Shown piece by piece: positions 56,584 through 64,000 of a DNA stretch of 64,000 nucleotides (position 1 is the stretch's first letter; each line of letters starts with the position of its first letter). Made by a program: the position numbers and the translations under genes. A model generated the notes under the pieces. The model was not told the origin of the DNA and did not search any database. It saw only the letters and a list, made by a program, of their open reading frames with translations. This stretch comes from Lutjanus erythropterus (Eukaryota; Chordata; Actinopteri; Lutjaniformes; Lutjanidae): assembly GCA_020091685.1 (NCBI GenBank), contig CM034594.1, positions 2,766,403 to 2,830,402 on the forward strand, in the 5' to 3' direction.

Positions 56584-57334
56584 TATTCTAATTAATTGAA
56601 ATCATATTGCCAAGCCTTAATGTGCATTAATCTTCTGTGGAAACTTTTTTTTTTGGTTAGGTTCTACAAAGGTCAGGTCAAGTCAGGCCTCAATGTTCAC
56701 AATGAAAGTAAAACGTTGGTTGTAGAATTGTCCAACATGGATGTAATTCCTACAATCCCATACTAGCATAAAGAACAGGTATTACTTTGGAATTTATTGT
56801 AGATCTGAAGATTTAGAGCAATGGAAGATAAACTCAGCAATTATCCAAATAATGGATGGACTTTTTCCACCATCTGCACTGCATTCCTACCCGTAAAAAC
56901 AATCACAGGCTATAATACCTGGGAGACCAGTTTCTTGGGCCGTCTCCCTGAGAAGTCAAGGTAAAAAGAGAGGCTTCACTAAGAGAGGTGTTGGATTGTG
57001 CTGATTTTGTTGAGAGAGAGGGGCATCATTCCAGCCAAATAATGGTCACCACCTGAACTTTCAACATGACTCGGCTTACTTTGGTTTGCCAAGTCTAGCA
57101 GACAGCCAGCTTTTCCTTTCCGTGTGACCTGCACTCCCAAACTTTTGCTGTCTGAGTTTCTTCCTCTCACTTTGCCTTTTCATGTCCTCCTTTTTGCTTA
57201 CAGTCAAGGCTGAATTTAGCACTTTTCTTTGTCTTGCTACTCTCCATCTGTTTCTCTCAGCATAACATCCTTTTCTTCTATTTTGCAATGCTAGCAGTAT
57301 ACATCTAATAATGGCTATGTTGGTGTTGGTTCAC
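56584..57334. other. Non-coding stretch, no gene recognised
   Basis: AT-rich. The 70-codon minus frame at 57076-57288 is Lys/Arg-rich without a known domain. Confidence 0.45.
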
Positions 57335-57668
57335 AGGTCGGATGACTACTTTGGTTCAAACTGGAATATGGAACTTGTTTGAAAAATTTAATACAGCCAT
57401 GCACGGTCCCCAGATGACGAATCCTAACAACATGGTGGTCCTCTGACTTGTCTTTTAGCAACACATTTGTGGTTCAGAATGAAATATTGTAACTATCTTA
57501 GTTTGGGATGGATTGCTGTAAAATATGCCAAAGATATTCAAGATCCTTTGAGTATTTTGGTGATCCTCTGACTTGACCTCTAGCACCCTGACATCAACAA
57601 GATGAATTGGCATAAGATTTTGCACAGACATTCATGGTTCAAACTACTCTTTCCAAGGTGAATGTGAA
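57335..57668 (-). repeat. Dispersed teleost repeat, family A (copy 3, inverted)
   Basis: Read on the minus strand it contains ACCATGAATGTCTGTGC-like wording and GTCAGAGGATCACCAAAATA and GGTCAGAGGATCACC-type repeats, matching the family A consensus as I recall it. Two GGTGGTCCTCTGACTTG/GGTGATCCTCTGACTTG words about 130 bp apart on the plus strand are internal repeats of the family. Confidence 0.6.
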
Positions 57669-58059
57669 GAATGAACTTTTCAGGTCACTCTAGACTAATG
57701 AATACAGTAAATCAGCCAGTGGGACAGGCCCACATGACCTTTATCAAAGTCTTTATACATGAATGCTTCATATATGCATTATTTAATTAAGTCTGTGTTT
57801 TCTGAAGATTCAAATACCATACCAAGTCCAAAATCTTAAAAAACAAATGCTCTCAGTTTGGGGTAAATTGATCAAACTCAGCCTTGCTAATCTTCTTTGG
57901 TCTTCCTCCTCTAAGCTTGCCAACAATCTGTGAAGGAGGCACACTTTCCCTTTGAGGCCGATAAATATCTCCCACTGCAAACTTCAGAGCTTTAATGTAT
58001 GCATGCCTTGTGCTGGTGATTTCTCAGGAAATGTGTAAAACGCCATTTGGCTCCACGTT
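57669..58059. other. Non-coding stretch, nothing recognised
   Basis: AT-rich, no frame or motif of note. Confidence 0.5.
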
Positions 58060-58190
58060 CGCCTGAGCTCCGTTTCTAAAACTGTCCTTTCTACCCCCCC
58101 TTCTTCTCCCCTCTCTCCCGGGCCCTTATCAAAGACTCAGGACAATCAGCGGTTTATCGCTGCTGGAAATGAGTGCAGGAAGCAGATGTT
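58060..58190. promoter_or_regulatory. Candidate conserved non-coding element
   Basis: Unique block after a C/T run, with GGGCCCTTATCAAAGACTCA and ATCAGCGGTTTATCGCTGC; the TTATCAAAG word resembles a TCF/LEF site. No protein-like frame. Confidence 0.32.
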
Positions 58191-58469
58191 GTTCTGATTA
58201 AACACACACACATCCACACACATATGCCAAGTGAGCGGTGCTCGCTGCTGCTTCAAGGACTGACAGAAGTTCAGGGCCAAGTCTTGGAGTCCAGAGTCAT
58301 GATATCTGCTGAGCATGTGCTGTGGTGGGGACAAACTGCCAACACAACGGCCAGTTCTTTATTTTTTGTGTGTGTTTGGGTAAAAAATAGAAAGCAAAAA
58401 TGGAACCAAGCAACTAACTGATGTACTACCTTGGCCTCTTCCTTCTATTATGTAATCCGTCCATTGTAT

Positions 58470-58590
58470 GTAGTCATATAAATGCAGTAATTAATGCATG
58501 ATAGTTTGGTAATCAGCTCCCCTCTACAGACATAATGATGGCAATAAATGATGACAGTGGTTGCATAAATCACCTCATGTTGGCTATGTT
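58470..58590. promoter_or_regulatory. Possible conserved non-coding element
   Basis: ATGCAGTAATTAATGCATGA (a near-palindrome around TAATTA) and ATAATGATGGCAATAAATGA in repeat-free sequence. Composition and motif based. Confidence 0.3.
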
Positions 58591-59177
58591 ACACTTTGCT
58601 CAGCATTAATCAGTTGATAGCTAGTTTAATGAAAGCTAGTTAGCCAGTGTTGTCTAGCTTCTCCAAAATGGACAACAAAGAGAAAATAAAAAAAATAACA
58701 AGAAGATGAGAATGTTCTTTGCTTTGAAGAATATGAAGAACACAAGCAAATAATCTCAAGTAAATTTAACCAAGCAGCCATAACAAATACAAGCAGAAGA
58801 TGTGGCAAGAATTAAGCTAACTGGTGAAATCAATGCCTGAAATCTTGCTGTGAAACAGAAGTATGAAGTATGAAGAAATACTGACAATATTAATGTGACA
58901 GCACGAAAGCAGACAAATATCTGGTGAATTTCAATAAAAGCTGATGTTAATATATGAGACAGACTGGTGTTAATGTTTGGCTAATAGATAGTGATAATGC
59001 CAAACTATACTCTTTAACAAGTTGTTAGTTGTTAGAAATTCTTATGGTGACTTTGTGCCACTCAGTTTTTAGCAGTCTTAAATTAAAATTTAAGGGAAAC
59101 CTTAGCCTATATGGTTTTATGCAACCAGGCACAGACAGACACAGTGTGTGTGTGTGTATGAATGAGAGGCAGGGAGA
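58591..59177. other. Non-coding stretch downstream of the minus-strand transcript
   Basis: AT-rich, no gene. A short (GT)n patch at 59142-59157 reads as (CA)n on the minus strand and lies just beyond the predicted polyadenylation site. Confidence 0.5.
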
Positions 59178-59195
59178 TCGTCATACAGTTTCTAC

Positions 59196-59201
59196 TTTAT
59201 T
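59196..59201 (-). terminator. Polyadenylation signal AATAAA (distal)
   Basis: Reads AATAAA on the minus strand, with a GU-rich TGTGTCTGTCTGTGCC element about 55-75 bases further on. Cleavage would fall around 59175-59185. Confidence 0.45.
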
Positions 59202-59222
59202 AAGAATGCACTTTGGCACCCC

Positions 59223-59228
59223 TTTATT
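59223..59228 (-). terminator. Polyadenylation signal AATAAA (proximal)
   Basis: A second AATAAA on the minus strand, 27 bases before the distal one. The pair suggests a real transcript end rather than a chance hit, although AATAAA is common in AT-rich DNA. Confidence 0.4.
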
Positions 59229-60307
59229 TTCTTCACTTTAGGCTATTATTTTACAAACTAGATATAAAAGGACATAAATAAATGACATAAGTTACATGTA
59301 CCTAGAGCTCCTTGACAAAAACAAAATAAAAAAAAAACAAGGCCAAAAAAAAAAGAAAAACATGATCATGTCAAAAAAAGTACAAAAAAAGATTGAGATA
59401 ATGTTAGATCTACATGGCTAGATCATATGGCATCGGAAGGCATACAATGACAAACATTAACTCTTGTGTTTTGTTAATTTTTTTCTTCTTTTTTCAAATC
59501 GTCCAACATTTAAGTAAAGGAAAAAAGTATTTTACAGTACATTCTGGTTTCCCTCTCCTTCCCAACATGTCTTGCATATTTCCAAACAGGTCCTTTTTCG
59601 ATAGATAAAAACCCAAAAGATCAACGCATTGCCAAAAAAGGAAAGAGCAGTAGAGCTGTATTAAGGACGGAGGTGTTCTTGTAGTATATGAAGCGTCACT
59701 TACGAGTTCCAAAACATTCACATAAGTATAGTTTAAAGAGATAAAGGAACAAAATGAATATAGTCCATTGGGTTAAACCTGTAGCTGTATGATGTGCTCT
59801 GGAAAAAATCAAAAATAACCAACAGTTTTCCCTTCTTCATCACCTTTTCCTCGCTTCACTGATCCTTTGTTGTATACAGGTGCGTCGTTTTAAACTGCTT
59901 CCATTTTCACATGGAGAGACATGGTCCCTCTGCCGCTTGTCATGAGCTCGAAGAGTCCAAACTCTCATCTGTGTTCGGTGTGTTTCTATGCACAGGAGGC
60001 TTTTAGTCACACTTGTCTGTGTCTCCGTGTGTCCATTTGCAAGCCGCTGTTGCTGCCAAATGCAGAGATAGGTTGCATTCCAGAAAGCTGTTTAATAAAT
60101 GCTGTTGCTGAGAAGAGTTCACACGATGGGAGCGACACACCTTACATTGTTTTTTTTAGATGCCACAAAAGCAACATAAAGTCCAGGGTTTTTCTTTTTT
60201 TCATGTCAAAAACAATACATCTCTGTTATCTCCTCCTCTTCCACCACAGTGGCATGAAAACACACACAATTACTGATAGTACTTCAAAGACGTTGTCACT
60301 CATACAG

Positions 60308-60309
<2 letters not shown>

Positions 60310-60341
<32 letters not shown>
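60310..60341. repeat. (CA)n microsatellite in the putative 3' UTR
   Basis: Sixteen uninterrupted AC units, (GU)n in the proposed minus-strand RNA. Confidence 0.95.
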
Positions 60342-60346
<5 letters not shown>

Positions 60347-60664
60347 GACACCCGTGCACACACGTCATCACATTCGCACGCTCAATTCAAACGTTTGTTA
60401 CTTTACATGCAAACAGAACAAAATAATACAAAAAACAAAAAATAATCACAAAATAAAACGAAACTTTCAAAATAAAAGTACATTATCCGCTGGAGCAGGG
60501 CTTCTCGATTATATTACATTCTTCTTATTGTCTCTTTTTTATGCTGTTAAATCATTCATAGTAATTCCAGTACTTCGCTGGGGTGGCCACAAGCACGCGG
60601 TGGCTAGTTTGTCTAGCTGAAGTGTTGTGACGGCTGACGTCCCAGTCGCTTGGGGATGGATTTG

Positions 60665-60790
60665 TCATCTTGGTGTCGTGGAGGACTCCAAGGAGAGGAA
60701 GGGAAAGCAGGAGGAGGAAGACAAAGAGGAGGAAGAATTCTGGTCGTGGCAAGCAAAGGCCAGGATCCTGTTTCTGATGGACGGCAGCAG
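60665..60790 (-). CDS. Possible C-terminal coding part of terminal exon (unknown protein)
   Basis: If spliced from the donor at 63349-63350, the frame continues for 41 codons: it opens LLPSIRNRILAFACHDQ, then a Ser-rich stretch, and stops at 60665-60667. The first 17 residues look protein-like; the Ser-rich rest looks compositional. The same frame is also open upstream of the acceptor to an ATG at 60929-60931. A second frame of the exon is open longer (78 codons to 60552) with a run of Phe/Leu that could be a membrane segment. I recognise none of these. The exon is better supported than its coding frame. Confidence 0.2.
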   Translation of the reverse strand: MLPSIRNRILAFACHDQNSSSSLSSSSCFPFLSLESSTTPR

Positions 60791-60880
60791 CTGTGGAGAA
60801 AGAAAAGGGGGGAGGAACAGAGAGGCTGCATCAGTCATGGTGGTTTTGAATATAAACAATTTCTGCTTGGCATCCTGTCC

Positions 60881-60993
60881 CGACCAACAACGCCGCTCTC
60901 CAGCTTCAGCCCGATGGAACATTCGACTCATCTGCTAAACAAAATCGAATGCCAAAGCCGGAGCATCCAGAGACTGCGAGCGGCCGCCCTACG
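60881..60993. other. CpG-dense patch with short plus-strand frame
   Basis: Eleven CpG dinucleotides in 113 bp, far above the surrounding AT-rich DNA, including GCGGCCGC at 60979-60986. On the plus strand an ATG frame (60914-61030, 38 codons) contains NKIECQSRSIQRLRAAALRG, which looks protein-like. It could be a small exon, a constrained regulatory site or a micro CpG island. There is an acceptor-like CTCTCCAG just before it, but no donor. Confidence 0.3.
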
Positions 60994-61407
60994 GGGGGAA
61001 AATATGGATTTTGTGGCAGCGATGTATTAACTTGTGTGCACCACATGCTGTTGTGTGTACATAATATGTGAAACATGCCCTTGACTTATTGGCAAACATC
61101 AAAAGCACAGCAATAGACTTTTAACTAGCTTGTATATTAGCTGAATTCTGTATGTATAGATTCAACAGCCAGTGCGACCGCAGCATGCTTTATTCTAATG
61201 CCAACTGAAATAAATCATTTGTAAAGTCTTCAACACCCCTCATGCAGGATTATTGATTAATTATAGCACATGAGCTTTTGGTATTTATTATTATAAGCCT
61301 TGAACGGCATAGTTTATACGGTACTGCATGAAGCACATGCTCTTATTCTGAAAGAATGACTTCATACTGCGCAGTTTTTTTTTATGTTAATTAAAAAGTT
61401 TTACAAA

Positions 61408-61670
61408 GAGCTACAACAATTTGTCCAAAGATCAGTTAGTTGATCTACTAGAAATTAATCTGTATTTTGATTTTGTGTCAGTCATTTTTCAAGCAAAAAT
61501 GCCAAGCGTCTTAAATGTGAGAATTTTATGCTTTACTTTATCATATCATTAGATCATAATTATGAATCGATTATCTTTGGGTTTGGGACTGTTGGTCAGA
61601 TAAAACAAGTGATTGTAAAGCATCACCATGGTTCTGCAAAACCATATCGGGATTTTTTCACTATTTTCAT
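61408..61670 (+). repeat. Dispersed teleost repeat, family D (copy 2)
   Basis: Starts AGAGCTACAACAATTTGTCC and contains TTTTTCAAGCAAAAATGCCA, TTATCTTTGGGTTTGGGAC and TTTTTTCACTATTTTCA, matching the neighbouring copy in order and orientation. The right end is missing; the next copy begins exactly where it would be. Confidence 0.75.
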
Positions 61671-62004
61671 TAGAGCTGCAACAATTTGTCAATCAAAAGA
61701 AAATTAGTTGCCAGCTATTTTGATAATTAATCAATTTTTCAAGCAAAATAGGTCAAACATTTGCTGGTTCCAGTTTCTTAAATGGATATGACTATTTACT
61801 GCTTTTCTTTTTCATTGTTAAAGTAAATAAAGAGTCTTTGGGTTTTGGACTACCTGGACCAACAAAAGAATCTTGCTAAGACATCACATTGGGCTCTGGG
61901 AGCATTTTTCACATATTTTGAGATCTTTTAACTAAATGATTAATTGATTAATTGATTAATTGAAAGAATGATCTGCAGATTACTCAATAATGAAAACAGC
62001 CCTG
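61671..62004 (+). mobile_element. Family D element (copy 3, near full length)
   Basis: Starts TAGAGCTGCAACAA and ends AACAGCCCTG, the expected inverted ends of a non-autonomous DNA transposon whose consensus ends I recall as AGGGCTGCAAC. The last 70 bp contain TTAATTGATTAATTGATTAA. About 334 bp, no coding capacity. hAT affiliation is likely from the ends but not proven. Confidence 0.7.
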
Positions 62005-62419
62005 TTTTTCAGACATTTTTAGATAAAATGATTAAAATTAATGAGGCTAACTAATGAAGATAATTATTCATTTCAGCACTATTCAACAACATCACAAACT
62101 AAAGTCTTTAAAATGGCAATAAAATTATATCTGAGACTCTCAAACAACAAAAAACTGAACATTATAATAAAAGATATGTATATAAAAAGAGTAGGATTTG
62201 TTGCAGGGCATGTGAAGTGTATTAAAATGAATTAAATAAATTAATGCAATCACATAAATTCAACATATTATAAATAGTTGAGATCAGTCCTGAACTTGCT
62301 GAGTAAGCAAAAACTTAAAGAGAATGTACTAATTTGTGCACATAAATTAAATCTTAAATAGAAACCTTGATGAACCAAAAAGAGAGAACAATATGTAGTA
62401 TTAGATACATTTAACTGAA

Positions 62420-62890
62420 TTATGGCCCGACCAGTACTTTAGTCTTTCTGAGGTTGATGCTGATACCAATATTAGTGAAAAAAATATATATTGATATAAT
62501 GAATACAGAATATAAACATGAACACATATTTTTTGCAATGATCCCTAAAAAGTGGTTAACTCATGTGACAAAGTTTATAGTTTAACAATGAACACTACTG
62601 AATGAAAATGATATCAGGCAGTAAAGGCAGAATTTTGTAATTTTCTTGTCAATTATAAATTACTATAAATAAACAAATATACATATGCAATACATCTAAA
62701 TTCAGCAAAAGGATCAAATACACATTAAATGCTGCCTATATAGCTAAAAGATAAAAATAATAAAAAATTATGTTCTGCAATAAAAAGGTTATATATGGGT
62801 GCATATTAGACAACATATATGCTGATACCGATATACTAGACTGATATAGCTGTGCCAGGCCAGTATCAGCCCGAGAATATCAGTTGACTT
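62420..62890 (+). repeat. hAT-like repeat relic with CGATA words
   Basis: The left end has ATTATGGCCCGACCAGTAC and GATGCTGATACCAATATTAG; the right end has ATGCTGATACCGATATACTA and CAGGCCAGTATCAGCCCGAG. Paired GCTGATACC words and GGCC-rich ends fit a fish hAT-type family built from GGCCGATACCGAT units. Highly decayed and AT-rich between. Confidence 0.45.
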
Positions 62891-63009
62891 GTTCTCTGAA
62901 ATTAATCAAAATGAGATTGGACTTCTCCTGCTATCATGACAACATATTGGTGTGTCCCCCAAAAACTCCTTCTTCCACACTTTCCTGGAAAGTGTTTCCG
63001 AGCTCCGGT

Positions 63010-63225
63010 GGGTTCTGTTTGGCTGACTGGGAGTCAGTGGCTGATTAATTCTTCTCATTAACATGCCAGCGGCATCAGGCCCGCAGACTGATCACAGACC
63101 GGTGGCTATTGATCTGCTTGGGCTGCCTGAGGTGGCGCGACCCGCTTGTTAATTAACACAGTTTCTGGAGCTGAGGGGCCGGTGATGAGACGGAGGAGGG
63201 GGTCTAATGAATCTTTGAGGCAGTC
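63010..63225. promoter_or_regulatory. Candidate homeodomain-rich conserved element
   Basis: Unique GC-richer block with CTGATTAATTC (63041), CATTAACATGCC (63056), GTTAATTAACAC (63148-63159) and GGTGGCGCGACCCGC. The TTAATTAA palindrome inside GC-rich sequence is typical of neural or pituitary-type enhancers. It lies within the candidate intron. Confidence 0.4.
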
Positions 63226-63350
63226 TGTGGCTACACATAGTTGATAATAGAAGCAATAATAACAGGAGGTTTAATCCAATATCTTTATTTGTTTTATTTT
63301 AATAAGTCCTTTATGTGCTGAGTCTAAAATAAAATACTATTGATCCTCAC

Positions 63351-63446
63351 CTTGATGACGGTTTCAGTAATCCTCTGTGTATTTTCTTGGCCATGATGAT
63401 GCTGATGATTCTGGTTCATTCTGCATCCATACTGCCTTCGTTGCAT
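63351..63446 (-). CDS. Possible N-terminal coding part (unknown short protein)
   Basis: ATG at 63444-63446 opens 32 codons ending exactly at the donor with phase 0: a Gln/His-rich start (HQHHHGQ) then QRITETVIK. Spliced to 60790 it would give a 73-residue protein with no family I recognise. A TAA lies two codons upstream in frame, so this would be a true start if translated. An alternative ATG (63394-63392) in another frame would read 58 codons of the last exon after splicing. Coding status is doubtful. Confidence 0.18.
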
Positions 63447-63755
63447 CCTTTAGTCCACATAAATCCGGCCAATTAATTCCTTCACTCTTGCGTCCAATAT
63501 AAGCCAATTTAAAGGGTGCAAACAGCTGTCCATCAAAAGTGGAGAGGAAGAGACAGTGGGTCCTGCAGTAGCGGGAGGCTGGGGTTTTGATTCTGATGGG
63601 GAGCTGAATGGAAGAATCCAAATTGTGTGTTTATCTGGGGTGTTGGAGGGCATTTTTGGGAAGACAGGGGAGTGGGAAGGCTCCTCTGGAAGATCAAAGA
63701 CATTCTCAGCAACGTCCTGAGGGCAACAAAATACAGCGTTCTGGGAGAAAAACAA
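63351..63755 (-). other. Candidate upstream exon of the minus-strand transcript
   Basis: The 3' boundary on the minus strand is a strong donor (CATCAAG/GTGAGG, exon ends at 63351). The 5' boundary is unclear; acceptor-like TTTTTCTCCCAG (exon would begin at 63741) and TTGCCCTCAG (at 63723) are both possible. One frame is open for 101 codons from 63755 to a TAA at 63450-63452 and then again, from ATG at 63446, for 32 codons up to the donor. It is Pro/Ser-rich with no known domain. Confidence 0.35.
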
Positions 63756-64000
63756 GGCCAGAACAGAGCAAAAAACACAAAAAGCTCCTCAAAATAAGCC
63801 CTCCTTGCACCAGCGTCTCCCCTCGGAATCCAACCCTCAACCTCTCTGAGATTCACTGTTTATACACGACGGTCAGGATCCTCCATTTTGTCTGTCAGAT
63901 ATCAAACAGATCCAGCTGAGAGAGAACAATGGTGGCCGGGGCAGCCTGCGAGTCCCACAGAAACAATTCATGTACAATAAACATAGTCACAGGAAATCAA
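63756..64000. promoter_or_regulatory. Right-edge block with SOX- and forkhead-like sites
   Basis: AGAACAATGG at 63923-63932 is a strong SOX-type site; AACAAT at 63962-63967 and ACAATAA at 63974-63980 are further SOX-like words; AATAAACA at 63977-63983 is a forkhead-type site on the reverse strand. A minus-strand acceptor-like TTGTTCTCTCTCAG ends at 63919, so an exon may also begin here. The block is cut by the window edge. Confidence 0.35.

Larger units (their letters stand above)
59178..60790 (-). other. Candidate terminal exon and 3' UTR of a minus-strand transcript
   Basis: The upstream boundary is a textbook acceptor on the minus strand: a pyrimidine tract of about 25 bases ending in TTTCTCCACAG (cut after 60791). 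Downstream the minus strand is U-rich with many TTTTTT runs (for example at 59320-59400), typical of a 3' UTR, and ends with two AATAAA signals (59223-59228 and 59196-59201). All three frames after the acceptor stop within 80 codons. A (CA)n tract lies at 60310-60341. The exon may be coding at its start or fully untranslated. No family is recognised. Expression cannot be judged from sequence. Confidence 0.5.
60791..63350 (-). other. Candidate intron (2.56 kb) of the minus-strand transcript
   Basis: Bounded by GTGAGG at 63345-63350 and a polypyrimidine tract plus ACAG ending at 60791 on the minus strand. It contains a CpG-dense patch at 60881-60993, two family D repeats (61408-62004), a hAT-like relic (62420-62890) and a candidate regulatory block (63010-63225). 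The rest is AT-rich, with nothing recognised. Confidence 0.4.

Noticed and set aside
59921..60445. Longest open frame in the window, 174 codons, plus strand
   Set aside because: It runs antisense through the U-rich 3' UTR-like sequence and through a (CA)n array (Thr-His repeat), shows no domain and no codon pattern of a gene.
1..64000. CRISPR array, phage, plasmid or bacterial operon
   Set aside because: No regular repeat-spacer pattern, no long ORFs, no ribosome-binding-site-led genes; the repeat content is vertebrate.
1..64000. tRNA, rRNA, snRNA or well-known microRNA genes
   Set aside because: I looked by eye for conserved cores (for example let-7, miR-9, miR-124, miR-10, U6) and found none; only a decayed SINE-like relic with no intact tRNA head.

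Overview
This window looks like vertebrate nuclear DNA, most probably from a spiny-rayed (percomorph) bony fish. The reasons are long (CA)n/(GT)n and (GA)n microsatellites, a decayed Tc1/mariner transposon, a decayed non-LTR retrotransposon ending in an ATCC/GGAT-type tail, and many short decayed repeats that I recognise as families common in percomorph genomes. There is no bacterial gene organisation, no operon and no CRISPR array. The longest open frame in 64 kb is 174 codons and runs through a CA microsatellite, so there is no long single-exon gene. I recognise no host protein.

Layout. From 1 to about 59.1 kb the DNA is a gene-poor stretch. It holds microsatellites, old repeats (3.9, 15.3-15.8, 17.5, 20.1-21.8, 22.7-23.8, 25.1-26.9, 28.8-29.8, 31.3-32.5, 34.2-34.7, 36.8-37.5, 39.9, 44.8, 52.7, 54.7, 56.4 and 57.3 kb) and islands of unique sequence rich in homeodomain-type TAAT motifs. 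Those islands look like conserved non-coding regulatory elements of a developmental-gene desert (8.7-9.8, 13.7-15.1, 16.7-16.9, 18.8-19.3, 22.1-22.5, 28.1, 35.7-35.9, 38.4-38.7, 41.3, 44.0, 45.9-46.1, 47.8-47.9, 48.9, 53.5, 58.1-58.6 and 63.0-63.2 kb). These calls rest on composition and motifs only; I could not align them to another species. Three sites stand out: two RFX X-box-like palindromes (19030 and 47859) and a triple nuclear-receptor half-site array (45425-45445).

The right end (59.1-64 kb) carries the best evidence for a gene: the 3' end of a spliced minus-strand transcript. It shows two AATAAA signals, a U-rich 1.5-kb 3' UTR-like stretch, a strong splice acceptor at 60791-60792 with a long pyrimidine tract, and a strong splice donor at 63349-63350. 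The two flanking exons can be read in one shared frame, but the peptide is short and unrecognised, so the transcript could be a coding gene with a short last exon, a 5'/3' UTR, or a long non-coding RNA. The last 100 bases hold a cluster of SOX-like and forkhead-like sites.

I found no convincing new biological system. The most useful leads are the minus-strand transcript, the nuclear-receptor and RFX motifs, the dense cluster of candidate conserved elements at 8.7-9.8 kb, and the sets of dispersed repeats that can be matched to each other inside the window.
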